Source: Luteimonas sp. 9C
GTDB taxonomy: Bacteria; Pseudomonadota; Gammaproteobacteria; Xanthomonadales; Xanthomonadaceae
Assembly (NCBI RefSeq): GCF_902506295.1
Contig: NZ_LR733312.1
Location: 2,122,089-2,186,088 of the forward strand
Length of the DNA stretch: 64,000 bases
Reading direction: 5' to 3'
Shown: positions 40,392-48,955 of the stretch, piece by piece
Position numbering within the stretch: position 1 is the stretch's first letter
How the letters are laid out: the number at the start of each line of letters is the position of its first letter
The notes under the pieces: model-generated
What the model was told of the DNA's origin: nothing
Database searches by the model: none
What the model saw: the letters and a program-made list of their open reading frames with translations, nothing else
Program-made: the position numbers and the translations under genes

Positions 40392-41234
40392 ATGCCCCAC
40401 GCCACCGGCCCCCTGCTGACCCGCGACACCGCCGAAGCGCTGCTGGCCGCGCGTCGCGCGGGCCTGGCCGAGTGGACGGGGTCGCTCGACCTGGGCCGCG
40501 GCGTCGATACGGTGCGGCTTGCCGATGCCCACTGGTCGTGGCGCGGCCATGCATATCCGTGGCCGGACACGCTCAAGGACCGCACGGTCTACACCTTCGA
40601 CGGCGACGACTGGACGGCGGTCTCGCGCTATGGCCGTTCGCTGATCAAGCTGGTGCCGACCGACTGGGGCCCGCCGACGTTCGAGATCGACGGCATCAAG
40701 ATGCTGGTGTCGGCGCGCATCTCGCCGATCGAGGACGCGCGGCAGAAGGTCGCGCTCGTGGCACCGCGCGGCAAGGTCGTGCTCGACACCTGCGGCGGCC
40801 TGGGCTACTTCGCCGCCTGCTGCCTGGAATCGGGCGTCGCGCAGATCCGCTCGTTCGAGAAGAACGAAGACGTGCTGTGGCTGCGCACGCTCAATCCGTG
40901 GTCACCCGATCCCGATGCGCCGGAGACCGGCGGTCGCCTGCGGCTCGCGCACGCCGACGTCGCGCAGGCGATCGTGGGCATCGCCGACGCCAGCGTGGAC
41001 GCGGTGCTGCACGATCCGCCGCGCTTCGGCATCGCCGGCGAACTCTATTCGCAGGTGTTCTACGGCCACCTGGCGCGCGTGCTGCGGCGCGGCGGCCGCC
41101 TGTTCCATTACACCGGCGCGCCCAACCGCCTGACCAGCGGCCGTGATGTCCCGCGCGAAGTCGCGCGGCGTCTGGAGAAGGCCGGACTGAAGACCGAGCT
41201 CGCGCTCGACGGCGTGCTGGCGGTCAGGCGCTGA
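40392..41234 (+). CDS. SAM-dependent methyltransferase-like protein
   Basis: A 280-residue protein with a Rossmann-type SAM site VVLDTCGGLGYFAACCLESG (glycine motif I), an acidic residue in FEKNEDVLWLRTLNPW, and LHDPPRFGIAGELYS, a DPPR motif found in several RNA/protein methyltransferases and spermidine synthase-like proteins. The N-terminal part (LARSLIK-like, DWGPPTFEIDGIKML) is beta-rich and unassigned. It is divergent from the PPC lipoprotein gene. Methyl acceptor unknown. Confidence 0.82.
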   Translation: MPHATGPLLTRDTAEALLAARRAGLAEWTGSLDLGRGVDTVRLADAHWSWRGHAYPWPDTLKDRTVYTFDGDDWTAVSRYGRSLIKLVPTDWGPPTFEIDGIKMLVSARISPIEDARQKVALVAPRGKVVLDTCGGLGYFAACCLESGVAQIRSFEKNEDVLWLRTLNPWSPDPDAPETGGRLRLAHADVAQAIVGIADASVDAVLHDPPRFGIAGELYSQVFYGHLARVLRRGGRLFHYTGAPNRLTSGRDVPREVARRLEKAGLKTELALDGVLAVRR

Positions 41235-41247
41235 GCGCAGCGCGCGC

Positions 41248-41568
41248 TCAGCCGCACGCCGACAGCAGACCGCGGCGACGGAACCACAGCTCCACCGGCA
41301 CCGTCGCAAGCGGCGGAATCGCAGCGAGCAACGCCACCAGGACCGCCCACAACGGCCAGCGCAGGCGGATCCACGCGAACAGGGCGACCGCGAGATAGAG
41401 CAGGAACGCCACCCCGTGCAGGCGACCGAAGAACCACACGCCCAGTTCGGTCGTCTGCGTGCCGTACTTGAGCACCATGCCAACCAGCAGACCGGCCCAG
41501 GTCAGCGCCTCGAAGAACGCCGCGGCGGCGAATACGCGACCGGTGGTGGAACTCGAACGCAGCGACAT
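41248..41568 (-). CDS. DUF3817 family small membrane protein
   Basis: A 106-residue protein with three transmembrane helices. The order AFFEALTWAGLLVGMVLKYG, then RLHGVAFLLYLAVALFAW and VALLAAIPPLATVPVELW matches DUF3817 proteins; the HG pair in RLHGVAFL is a family mark. Function is unknown. It ends 13 bases from the convergent methyltransferase-like gene. Confidence 0.87.
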   Translation of the reverse strand: MSLRSSSTTGRVFAAAAFFEALTWAGLLVGMVLKYGTQTTELGVWFFGRLHGVAFLLYLAVALFAWIRLRWPLWAVLVALLAAIPPLATVPVELWFRRRGLLSACG

Positions 41569-41783
41569 GCGGAGGGCCTGCAGTGTGGGCGCGCAGTCTA
41601 CGTGCCGACTGGCAGCCGCGCGCGACCCTGCACCGGCGCCATCCCCTGCGCAGGGCCGCCGAGGCCCACCATCGGGCCCGTCCGTGGCGGTGATGCGGCG
41701 ACGTCGAGCGCCACGCGGGAGGTCACGTGCGGCTCACCGCGCGGGCAGCACGCTGCGGCACCCAACTGCTGGAATGTCCCCCG

Positions 41784-42014
41784 ATGAAGATGCTCAGGAT
41801 CATGGCCGCAGGCGCGGCGAGCTATTTCGCCTACCGCGCCTGGAAGCGCAACCGAGATGCCCAGACCGCCGAGCCCGTCACGCCGCCGCGTTCGCTCGCC
41901 GATGATGGCGCGCGCACCGCGCCGCATGGCGATCCCTTGATTGCGGACGCGCATCTCGAGACCTCCACGCCGCGCAGCGGTGCGCACGCCAGCCCCGGAT
42001 TCGGCGCGCCCTGA
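41784..42014 (+). CDS. Short membrane-anchored protein, paralog of the gene at 42895
   Basis: A 76-residue protein that begins MKMLRIMAAGAASYFAYRAW: a single hydrophobic helix ending in the basic stretch KRNRD, then a polar Pro/Ala-rich tail to GFGAP. The LRIxxxGAxxYFAYxAW core is shared with the 66-residue protein at 42895. No known family. It begins near a divergent or unrelated gap and is not linked in an operon with clear partners. Function unknown. Confidence 0.65.
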   Translation: MKMLRIMAAGAASYFAYRAWKRNRDAQTAEPVTPPRSLADDGARTAPHGDPLIADAHLETSTPRSGAHASPGFGAP

Positions 42015-42039
42015 ACCAGGCCGCGCGCCCGGGCGCGCG

Positions 42040-42540
42040 TCAGGGCACGTAGAGCCAGTTCTGCGCGTCGCCGCCATGGTCGCGCACCTGCCAGAACGCG
42101 CGCGACAGGTGACCCTTGAAGCGCGTCCGTGACAGCAGTCGACCGCCGATCTTGGCGGTCGACGTCGTTTCCACCATGGCGCGCCGACCGCCTGGCGCCA
42201 GTTCGATCCGGGTGATCTCGTGGGCGATGTCCAGCGCCAGCAGTCCGCCGGTCTGGTCCGAAGCGGCCTGCAATGCCGCCAGCCCGTCGCGCAGCTGGCT
42301 GCAGGCTTCATCACGATGGGTGTCCTGACGGGTGTGCGTGCCCGCGACATAGGACACGCCCTGCAGGCGGAAGTCCTTCGCCATCGTCGCGCACAGCGCG
42401 TCGCTGTCGAAGCGGCGCGTCGCCTCCAGCTGCGCCTGGTAGTGCGCGCGGACATCCGATTCGGAGATGCGGTGCGCGTGTTCGTACACCAGCACGCCCG
42501 CGACGAGCAGCACCATGCCTGCCAACAGAATCCTGACCAT
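42040..42540 (-). CDS. Membrane-anchored NTF2/SnoaL-like hypothetical protein
   Basis: A 166-residue protein with an N-terminal transmembrane helix (ILLAGMVLLVAGVLVYEH) and an exported domain: SDVRAHYQAQLEATRRFDSD, then FRLQGVSYVAGTHTRQD and RFKGHLSRAFWQVRDHGG. The alternating pattern resembles NTF2-like (SnoaL) folds, but no active-site residues are clear. It stands between the two short paralogous genes on the opposite strand. Function unknown. Confidence 0.68.
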   Translation of the reverse strand: MVRILLAGMVLLVAGVLVYEHAHRISESDVRAHYQAQLEATRRFDSDALCATMAKDFRLQGVSYVAGTHTRQDTHRDEACSQLRDGLAALQAASDQTGGLLALDIAHEITRIELAPGGRRAMVETTSTAKIGGRLLSRTRFKGHLSRAFWQVRDHGGDAQNWLYVP

Positions 42541-42894
42541 GTTCGAGTCCCTTCGTTGATCCGAGATGTGCGCCTGTGCGGGCGCGCCCCTTGCGCCGAC
42601 GACACTCCATGTCGGGCTGTCCGGGATCGTAATCGGCGCACGCGGTTTTCGCCATGGACGCACTTGGCCGGCCCAGACCGGTTCGCCGCGCTGTGCGACG
42701 TGCCGGCATCGACGAGGTGAAGCGCGCCTGTCCGTTGCATCGCCGTGCCTCCATGAATGCCACGGCATCGCCCGGGATTCACGCCCGCGCGTGCAGCGTC
42801 GCGTCTCCCGTCGCGTCGGGACAGCTGCAACACCCTCGCAGCGCCCGCCGCCCGGGCCCATCGACCCACCCACCCTTGCCAACAGGACACCCCC
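42541..42894. other. Intergenic gap with no supported gene
   Basis: A 354-base divergent gap between the NTF2-like gene and the second short paralog. Open frames here show no protein-like composition. It must hold the promoters of both flanking genes, but no clear -35/-10 pair or hairpin is visible. Confidence 0.6.
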
Positions 42895-43095
42895 ATGGGA
42901 CTTCTCAGAATCGCCACCGTCGGCGCGCTCGGTTACTTCGCCTACCAGGCCTGGCAGCGCCGCACGTCCGCCCCGCAGCTCGAAGACGACGCCTCGCCGG
43001 GCACCGACCGCCCCCTGGTCACCAATGTCTCCGACGATGCCAATCGCGCGTCCCACGACAACGCGGCGACCACGCCGGGCGCCGGCGCGCACTGA
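42895..43095 (+). CDS. Short membrane-anchored protein, paralog of the gene at 41784
   Basis: A 66-residue protein starting MGLLRIATVGALGYFAYQAW, followed by QRRTSAPQLEDD and a polar tail ending TPGAGAH. The first 20 residues align closely with those of the protein at 41784, so the two arose by duplication. One helix is expected, with the tail cytoplasmic by the positive-inside rule (QRR). No known family; function unknown. Confidence 0.66.
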   Translation: MGLLRIATVGALGYFAYQAWQRRTSAPQLEDDASPGTDRPLVTNVSDDANRASHDNAATTPGAGAH

Positions 43096-43168
43096 CGGCA
43101 TCCATCCATTGCGCGCGCATCGTCCACGGCGACGTGCGCCGCATCGCACCCCCATTCCGGAGACACCG

Positions 43169-43708
43169 ATGGATTCGATCAACCGCAACCAGCCCGAACA
43201 CAACCGCGAGGATCTCGCCGGCGGCAGCGCCATCGCCCGTATCCGCGAGATGACCAAGGACGCCGAGTCCTGCTTCTTCTGCACCACCCCGCTGACCGGC
43301 AGCGCGACCGGCGGCACGCGACCGATGGCGATCGAGGAAGCCGACGACGCCGGCGCGCTGTGGTTCCTCAGCGCATCCGACAGCCACAAGAACGCCGAGA
43401 TCGAAGCCGACCCCACGGTGCGCCTGTATTTCCAGGCGTCCAAGCATTCGGGTTTCCTGGCCCTCGACGGGCGCGCGACGATCAGCCGCGACCGCCAGCG
43501 CATCGACGATCTATGGAATCCGATCATGAAAACCTGGTTCACCGGGGGCAAGGACGACCCGCGCATCACCGTGATCCAGGTGACGCCGACCGGCGGTTAC
43601 TACTGGGACAACAAGCACGGCGATTTCGTCGCCGCTTCGAAGATGGTCGTCGGTGCCGCGCTGGGCAAGACGCTGGACGACTCGATCGAAGGGCGCGTGT
43701 CGCCCTGA
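43169..43708 (+). CDS. General stress protein 26-like flavin (PPOX) family protein
   Basis: A 179-residue split-barrel protein. MTKDAESCFFCTTPLTG leads the barrel, RPMAIEEADDAGALWFLSA gives the flavin-binding strand pair, and YFQASKHSGFLALDGRAT and WFTGGKDDPRITVIQVTP complete it. These match pyridoxamine-5'-phosphate oxidase-type general stress proteins that bind FMN or F420-like cofactors. The start at 43169 precedes the conserved domain by 25 residues. It is 73 bases after the short gene at 42895 and is followed by a hairpin. Confidence 0.88.
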   Translation: MDSINRNQPEHNREDLAGGSAIARIREMTKDAESCFFCTTPLTGSATGGTRPMAIEEADDAGALWFLSASDSHKNAEIEADPTVRLYFQASKHSGFLALDGRATISRDRQRIDDLWNPIMKTWFTGGKDDPRITVIQVTPTGGYYWDNKHGDFVAASKMVVGAALGKTLDDSIEGRVSP

Positions 43709-43714
43709 GGCCCT

Positions 43715-43749
43715 GGCGGGGCGGAGCCGCACGGCTTCGCCTCCCCGCC
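43715..43749 (+). terminator. Hairpin after flavin-family gene
   Basis: Arms GGCGGGGCGGAGCCG and CGGCTTCGCCTCCCCGCC pair with two bulged bases around the loop CA. No long T-run follows, so termination is probable but not certain. Confidence 0.5.
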
Positions 43750-43893
43750 CGGCACCGGCGGTTCAGGCCTGTCGCGGTCCAGCGCCCGTGCACTCACACG
43801 CGCGCCCGTAGGCTGCAGCGGCGGACTCCCCCGCTCCGCCTGGCATCCGACTTGAAATCCATCCGTTCACTCCTCCGCCGGCATGCGCCGGCG

Positions 43894-45054
43894 ATGACCG
43901 CCGCACTCCCGGCATCCGTCCTGCGCCGCGGCGCCGCGGGCGCCCAGCAGATCCAGACCACCATCCAGGACGCGTTGTCGTCCGCAGGCATTCGCGCCGA
44001 CGGCAACGCGACCGGCGTGCAGAAGACCATCCAGGACGCGCTGCAACAGGCCGGCCTGCTGCCGACCGATGACGCGTCACCCGCGCATGCCACCTCCGAC
44101 GTGGACGCGCGCGCCGCGCAGACCGCACCGCGCGAGGACGCGGGCACGCGCCTGCATGGCGCGGAGCCGACCCGACGGGTCGCGCGGGGCGTCACCACCG
44201 AACACCGCTACAGCACCCAGGCGGGCTCACGCGGCTACACGCTGTATGTGCCGCCGGGTCTCGATGCCGCGGATGCCCCCGCCGCGCCGTTGATGATGAT
44301 GCTCCACGGCTGCACGCAGTCGCCTGCGGACTTCGCGGCCGGCACGCGCATGAACGCCCTGGCCGATGCACACGGCGTGATCGTCGTGTACCCGGCGCAG
44401 ACCGCCCGCGACAACGGCCAGAAATGCTGGAACTGGTTCCGCCGCGAGGATCAGCAGCGCGGTGCGGGCGAACCCGCGATCCTCGCCGGCATCGTCGAGG
44501 ACGTCGCCAGCCGGCACCGCATCGACACGCGCCGCGTCTACGTGGCGGGCCTGTCCGCCGGCGCGGCCATGGCCGTGATTCTCGGCCGCACCTATCCGGA
44601 CACGTTCGCCGCCGTCGGCGCGCATTCCGGCCTGCCGTTCGGCGCGGCGACCGACGTGCCCGGCGCCTTCGCGGCGATGCAGGGGCGCGGCCAGCGGTCC
44701 GACGTCGTGTCCGGCACCGACGCGCAGCGTGTGCCGACGATCGTCGTGCACGGCACTGCCGATCACACCGTGCGGCCCGACAACGGCCACGCGATCGTGG
44801 CCAATGCGACCGGCGGCACCGCCTCGATCGCGCCGCTGCGCGCGCAGCCCGCCGGCACCACGAAGATCAACGGCCGTGCGTGTACCCATACCGCTTACGT
44901 CGACGAGGCGGGCAGCGTCCGTGTCGAGCATGTCGTGGTCGAGGGCGCGGGCCACGCGTGGAGTGGCGGTGATCCGTCAGGCAGTCATACCGACGCGAAG
45001 GGCCCCGACGCATCCGCGTTGATCCTGGCCTTCTGTCTGCGCCACGCGCAATGA
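43894..45054 (+). CDS. PHB depolymerase-family esterase (LpqC/feruloyl-esterase-like)
   Basis: A 386-residue esterase. After a polar N-terminal region comes GYTLYVPPGL, then MMMLHGCTQSPADFAAG (oxyanion HGC motif, as in poly(hydroxyalkanoate) depolymerase-like esterases), NWFRREDQQRGAGEPA and the nucleophile RRVYVAGLSAGAAMAV. VHGTADHTVRPDNG and EGAGHAWSGGD provide the Asp and His. The N-terminal stretch contains two similar units, IQTTIQDALSSAGIR and VQKTIQDALQQAGLL. The start is uncertain: ATG 43894 is used here, and an in-frame TTG at 43852 would give LKSIRSLLRRHAPAM. Whether it acts on polymers or simple esters is unknown. Confidence 0.86.
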   Translation: MTAALPASVLRRGAAGAQQIQTTIQDALSSAGIRADGNATGVQKTIQDALQQAGLLPTDDASPAHATSDVDARAAQTAPREDAGTRLHGAEPTRRVARGVTTEHRYSTQAGSRGYTLYVPPGLDAADAPAAPLMMMLHGCTQSPADFAAGTRMNALADAHGVIVVYPAQTARDNGQKCWNWFRREDQQRGAGEPAILAGIVEDVASRHRIDTRRVYVAGLSAGAAMAVILGRTYPDTFAAVGAHSGLPFGAATDVPGAFAAMQGRGQRSDVVSGTDAQRVPTIVVHGTADHTVRPDNGHAIVANATGGTASIAPLRAQPAGTTKINGRACTHTAYVDEAGSVRVEHVVVEGAGHAWSGGDPSGSHTDAKGPDASALILAFCLRHAQ

Positions 45055-45121
45055 ATCCGGCGGGGCGGCCGTTGCTGCCCCAAGGTCTCGGTTGGGCTCT
45101 GTGACGCGCTGAAGGCGTGTC

Positions 45122-45712
45122 TCAGGGCCCGCACTGCCAGCGCCCCTCGAACGCACGACTGGCACCGTCTGCGCGCAGATAGGTCAGCGTCGCGGGCCGC
45201 GGCGGCGATTCGCCGTCACCGATCGCTGCACCGGTTGTCTCGATCCGGATGGTCTTGCCCTGCCCGGTGAACGTCGGATTTGCGGTCATGCCGTCGAAGC
45301 CGCCCGGCGCGCGAACCGGCTCCACGTAACCCGCCACCTTGACGACGCCCTGCGACGGCGTCTGCGCGCCGACGACGCCCATGGCGTAGAGCAGCGGCGC
45401 CTGACCGTCCTCGGAAAAGCTGCAGGCCAACTCACCCTGCAGACGCGCGCCGGACACATCGTCCTCGCGCAGGACCTCGAGCACGATGTCCGAACCGTCG
45501 CCGCCCACCGTGCCGCCCGCAGGCGCCACCGGCGCGGGCGTCGCCTCGACCGGCGTCGTTGCCGGCGCAGGCGCTGCGGCATCGCCTGCGGCCGGCGTGA
45601 CGGCATTCTCCGCCGGCGTGCACGCCGCGAGGCACGCGCCCGCAGCGAGCGGGATCACCCACGTTCTGGCGATGGCGGAAGACCAGCGTGGGATGGACGA
45701 TGTCCGGGACAT
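45122..45712 (-). CDS. Putative lipoprotein with Ala/Pro-rich linker
   Basis: A 196-residue lipoprotein. The signal WVIPLAAGACLAACTPAENA has a lipobox (CLAAC), followed by a linker rich in Ala, Pro and Thr. The C-terminal domain begins IVLEVLREDDVSGARL and ends RAFEGRWQCGP; cysteines in LACSFSEDG and WQCGP may pair. Start ATG 45712 was preferred because AGGAG lies 8 bases upstream; an upstream in-frame ATG lacks this. Family not recognised. It is convergent with the PHB-depolymerase-like gene. Confidence 0.75.
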   Translation of the reverse strand: MSRTSSIPRWSSAIARTWVIPLAAGACLAACTPAENAVTPAAGDAAAPAPATTPVEATPAPVAPAGGTVGGDGSDIVLEVLREDDVSGARLQGELACSFSEDGQAPLLYAMGVVGAQTPSQGVVKVAGYVEPVRAPGGFDGMTANPTFTGQGKTIRIETTGAAIGDGESPPRPATLTYLRADGASRAFEGRWQCGP

Positions 45713-45842
45713 GAAGTGCTCCTGCATGACGGCCGCGCCTGAGGTGTGTGCGGCCTAGGCGCCCGATGCTCGTGTCGCGCACCTTCGCGTGTCGTGAAGC
45801 GCGCGTCGATTGACAGACAACGTCCGTGCACGGCGCGCCGCC

Positions 45843-45848
45843 TAGACT
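45843..45848 (+). promoter_or_regulatory. Candidate -10 element (TAGACT)
   Basis: TAGACT lies 31 bases before the ATG at 45880 in the context GCGCGCCGCCTAGACTCGA. This is almost the same spacing and sequence as before the GST gene. Confidence 0.35.
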
Positions 45849-45879
45849 CGACGCATCGCCGCTTCATCGCTTGCACCGC

Positions 45880-46197
45880 ATGCCACAACTCACGACACCC
45901 GACGGCCGCTACCTCATCGTGCGCGGACGTCTGTGGCGCACCAGCAATCCCGCCTTGCCCGAACCGGAACGCCAGCGCCTGGTCGACGCGCTGATGGACG
46001 CGCGCCGCGCGGTGAAACACGCAAAGCAATCGGACGACGCAGACGCCATGACGCAGGCACGCCGCGACGTCGACACCGCCAAGCACGCCCTCGGCGAACG
46101 TGGCCCCGTGTGGTGGACCGACGGCGCGCCGGAATACAACCGGCACCTGGTCAAGAATTCGCCGTATGCGGACTGGTACGCGCGCCGGAAACCCTGA
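45880..46197 (+). CDS. Conserved short hypothetical protein
   Basis: A 105-residue soluble protein. MPQLTTPDGRYLIVRGRLWR leads to RQRLVDALMDARRAVKHAKQ and RRDVDTAKHALGERGPVWW. The TPDGRYL and WWTDGAPEYNRHL parts look conserved, but I do not recognise a named family. The start at 45880 is supported by a -10-like element 31 bases upstream. Function unknown. Confidence 0.75.
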   Translation: MPQLTTPDGRYLIVRGRLWRTSNPALPEPERQRLVDALMDARRAVKHAKQSDDADAMTQARRDVDTAKHALGERGPVWWTDGAPEYNRHLVKNSPYADWYARRKP

Positions 46198-46404
46198 GGC
46201 ACACGCGTCATCGTGACGGATCCGCGCGCCACCCGTCAGTGGTCAAAGCGCCACGATCACATCCACGCTTCGCACCTGTTCCCGGCAAACGCTGCGCGTC
46301 TCGCAACGACGCCCCGGACCGATCGATCTTGCTGACGGCCCGACGCCCTGCGGCGGCGACTACCGTCTCGCACCACGCGTCGAGCGCTGGAGGCTTCGAC
46401 AGCC

Positions 46405-46917
46405 TCAGGCGTTGCGCGCCACGTGCAGCGGCCGGATCCACTCGACATCCAGCGCGAAGTCGCCGGCGCGGCCGTCGCCGATCAGCAGGCCGATCTCCTC
46501 GACCTTCGACAGATCGAGCTGCGGCCCGTCGAGCACGGTGCCGCGATACGTCGGCTGCATTGCCGCGAACGCGACGGTCACTTCGATCCACGCCTGGGCG
46601 CGGGTGGCGAAATCGCCGCGCCAGGAGACGTTCGAGCCGCGGTGCCGCGCGTCGGTGGCGAGACGCAGCTGGTACGCCCGCCCGTCGCCGCGCACCCGCA
46701 GGCGCATTGCGGTGGCATCGCGCAGATCGAACGCGCCGTGCGCGCGGATGGACGCGAAACCGCCGTTGTCTTCCAGCGAGGTCATGCCGGAGAACGTCAG
46801 CACGCCATCGCGCACGACGACGCCGCTGCGGGAATGCCCACCCATCACGTCGTCGTCGAGCGTGACCCAGCGCGCGTCGATCTCGGCGACGGGAAAGCGT
46901 GCAGGCGACTCGCTCAT
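46405..46917 (-). CDS. CIA30 family protein
   Basis: A 170-residue protein with a complex I intermediate-associated protein 30 (CIA30) beta-sandwich domain. Key parts are WVTLDDDVMGGHSRSGVVV, FSGMTSLEDNGGFASIRAHG, LRVRGDGRAYQLRLATDA and YRGTVLDGPQLDLSKVEEIG. Bacterial members are often fused or linked to NAD(P)-dependent enzymes and may bind carbohydrate. Here its start ATG overlaps the stop of the quinone oxidoreductase gene (ATGA), which suggests a functional link. Molecular role unknown. Confidence 0.86.
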   Translation of the reverse strand: MSESPARFPVAEIDARWVTLDDDVMGGHSRSGVVVRDGVLTFSGMTSLEDNGGFASIRAHGAFDLRDATAMRLRVRGDGRAYQLRLATDARHRGSNVSWRGDFATRAQAWIEVTVAFAAMQPTYRGTVLDGPQLDLSKVEEIGLLIGDGRAGDFALDVEWIRPLHVARNA

Positions 46918-47894
46918 GCGACCTCCAGCACCACTTTGCCGAAGTGCTCGCCGCCTTCGAGATACGCATGCGCAGCGGCGGCGTCGGTCAACGGGAAGGT
47001 GCGGTCGATGATGGCGTTGACCTTTCCTTCCGCGACCCACGGCCAGACCACGCGTTCGATCGCAACCGCCAGTCGCGCTTTCTCGTCGGCGCTGCGCGGG
47101 CGCAGGGTGGAACCCGTGAGCACGGCCTGCTTCTGCATGAGGCGCATCACCGGCACCTCCAACGTCGGCCCGCCGAGTGCGGCGATGTAGACGATGCGGC
47201 CTTTCGGATTCAGCGCGTCCAGCGTGGCGTCGAAGGTCGGCGCGCCCACCATGTCCAGCGCCACGTCGATGCCGCCGTGTTCCTTGGCGATGCTGCCGAA
47301 CTCCATCGTCGAGGTGTCGACCGACACGTCCGCGCCGAGCGCGTGCGTGCGTGCCGCCTTGTCCGCGCCGCGGCTGCTGGCCAGCACGTGCGCGCCCGCG
47401 GCCTTGGCCATCTGGACCGCGGCCACGCCGATGCCGGACGTCGCGCCGTGCACCAGCAGCCATTCGCCCGGCTGCAGGGCGCCGTGTTCGAACACGTTGG
47501 CGTAGACGGTGAACAGCGTTTCCGGCAGCGCTGCCGCGTGCACCCAGTCGAGCCCGTCGGGAATCGGCAGCACGTGGCGCGCATCGGCGACGGCGTATTG
47601 CGCATAGCCGCCTCCGCCCAGCAGCGCGCACACGCGGTCTCCCGCCTTCCAGCGTCCGGCGCCGTGCACGATCTCGCCGGCCACTTCCAGCCCCAGTGTG
47701 TCCGGCGCACCCGGCGGCGGTGGATAGGCGCCGCCGCGCTGCACGATGTCGGGACGGTTGACACCCGCCGCGCGCACGCGGATCAGCACCTCGCCGTCCT
47801 TCGGCACCGGCCGCGGCAGCTGCACCGGATGCAGCGCATCCGCGTCGCCTTTGCCGCCGCGGATGGCGATGGCGGTCATGGTCGGCTCTGTCAT
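46914..47894 (-). CDS. NADPH:quinone oxidoreductase (zinc-free MDR, PIG3-like)
   Basis: A 326-residue medium-chain reductase. The GroES-like domain includes VLIRVRAAGVNRPDIVQRGG and LGLEVAGEIV; no catalytic zinc cysteines are present. The Rossmann motif is LLVHGATSGIGVAAVQMAKA, and the C-terminus is GKVVLEVA. It reduces quinones or enones with NADPH. The start at 47894 (MTEPTM) has AGGAC upstream; a second in-frame ATG at 47879 is possible. It is translationally coupled to the CIA30 gene. Confidence 0.91.
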   Translation of the reverse strand: MTEPTMTAIAIRGGKGDADALHPVQLPRPVPKDGEVLIRVRAAGVNRPDIVQRGGAYPPPPGAPDTLGLEVAGEIVHGAGRWKAGDRVCALLGGGGYAQYAVADARHVLPIPDGLDWVHAAALPETLFTVYANVFEHGALQPGEWLLVHGATSGIGVAAVQMAKAAGAHVLASSRGADKAARTHALGADVSVDTSTMEFGSIAKEHGGIDVALDMVGAPTFDATLDALNPKGRIVYIAALGGPTLEVPVMRLMQKQAVLTGSTLRPRSADEKARLAVAIERVVWPWVAEGKVNAIIDRTFPLTDAAAAHAYLEGGEHFGKVVLEVA

Positions 47895-48110
47895 CGGAGG
47901 GTCCTGCAATCGCGAGCGGGGCTCGCAGTGGTCCACACCCTACCCACCCGTGCGTTGTGGCCGGGTGGTGCCCGCCCATGCTCCGGTCGATCGACTGCGC
48001 TGTGCGTGTGGCGTGCCGGGCAGCAGGTCGTGGCCCACATCTCCGCGCCATGCAGCCGGCCGATCACATGCACGCGTCTCCAGATGCCTGATGGGCATGA
48101 CGCCCGCGCT

Positions 48111-48233
48111 TCAGTCAGCCGCCGCCGCGTCACGATGAAAGACCCGCGATGCCGCCGGCGTTTCCAGCACCCGGCACAGCGCCGCGTTGGGCATCGCCTT
48201 GCCGTAGCGCCAACCCTGGATCCAGTGCAGCCC
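48111..48233 (-). other. Protein-like tail beyond the stop of the 48234-48581 gene
   Basis: Directly after the TGA of the upstream minus-strand gene, the same frame stays open for 40 codons with protein-like sequence (LHWIQGWRYGKAMPNAAL, then VLETPAASRVFHRD) to a TGA at 48111-48113. It could be a segment lost by a nonsense change, or chance in GC-rich DNA. The remaining 47895-48110 shows nothing. Confidence 0.4.
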
Positions 48234-48581
48234 TCAATACCCTTGCGCCTCGTACTCGCGCAGGAACGCCTCCAGCGGCACGAGCGCCTTCGGCGGCAGG
48301 TCCTCGTCCAGCAACGGCGCGGTATGACGACGCGCCCCGATCCAGCGCGCCATGAACCGCCTGGCCTGCGCGGGCGAGGCGGCCGTGCCGGCGTACTCCC
48401 TGCGCCGCCACTTCAGCCAGTACCGGCCGCCGGGATACACCGCGCCCACCGCCTTGCCCTGCCACATCAGCATCATCACGCCGGCGCAGGCGCGCCATTC
48501 GTAGAGCAGCGGGATCGAGCGCAGCGACCGACGCGCCACGCCGATCTCTTCCCGCAGCAAGGGGTTGGTCTGCCAGTCCAT
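48234..48581 (-). CDS. Hypothetical protein
   Basis: A 115-residue basic protein. MDWQTNPLLREEIGVARRSL leads to LLYEWRACAGVMMLMWQGKA and YPGGRYWLKWRRREYAG, then RRFMARWIGARR. It is rich in Trp and Arg and probably soluble or DNA/RNA binding, but no family is recognised. The start at 48581 was chosen over an ATG 20 codons upstream because conservation-like sequence begins there. The stop TGA may be a premature change (see the following 48111-48233 frame). Confidence 0.6.
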   Translation of the reverse strand: MDWQTNPLLREEIGVARRSLRSIPLLYEWRACAGVMMLMWQGKAVGAVYPGGRYWLKWRRREYAGTAASPAQARRFMARWIGARRHTAPLLDEDLPPKALVPLEAFLREYEAQGY

Positions 48582-48760
48582 GGCCGCAGGATGCCCGGCC
48601 AGCGGGTCACGGGCTGAGACGCCGGTGCGGCCCGGCCACACAGATCGGATGCCCCGCGCGATGCTGCGAGGGGGCGCATGTCCGGCGCAAACGCTTCGGC
48701 CCGGCCCGACGCGCCGACGCCGCGGCCCCTTCCGTTCGATGATGGTCTGCGCGAGGCCGC

Positions 48761-48955
48761 TTACGCCTCGCGCTGATCGTCCTGCTGCGCGTTCCGGTCC
48801 TGGGGCGCCTGCGGGTCCGGCTTCGCTTCGGCGTCCCGCTTGTCCTGCGCGTCTTTCTTCGCCTGGTCATGATGCCACTTGATGGCGAAGAACATGCCCG
48901 TACCGAGCACGACGACCTTGAACACGATGAAGACTATGGGGAACCAATCGTACAT
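48761..48955 (-). CDS. Small single-pass membrane protein
   Basis: A 64-residue protein with one transmembrane helix (PIVFIVFKVVVLGTGMFFAI) followed by a highly charged tail (KKDAQDKRDAEAKPDPQAPQ) that is probably cytoplasmic. The start ATG at 48955 sits just before the helix. No family is recognised. The tail resembles linkers of small membrane-tethered proteins; function unknown. Confidence 0.66.
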   Translation of the reverse strand: MYDWFPIVFIVFKVVVLGTGMFFAIKWHHDQAKKDAQDKRDAEAKPDPQAPQDRNAQQDDQREA

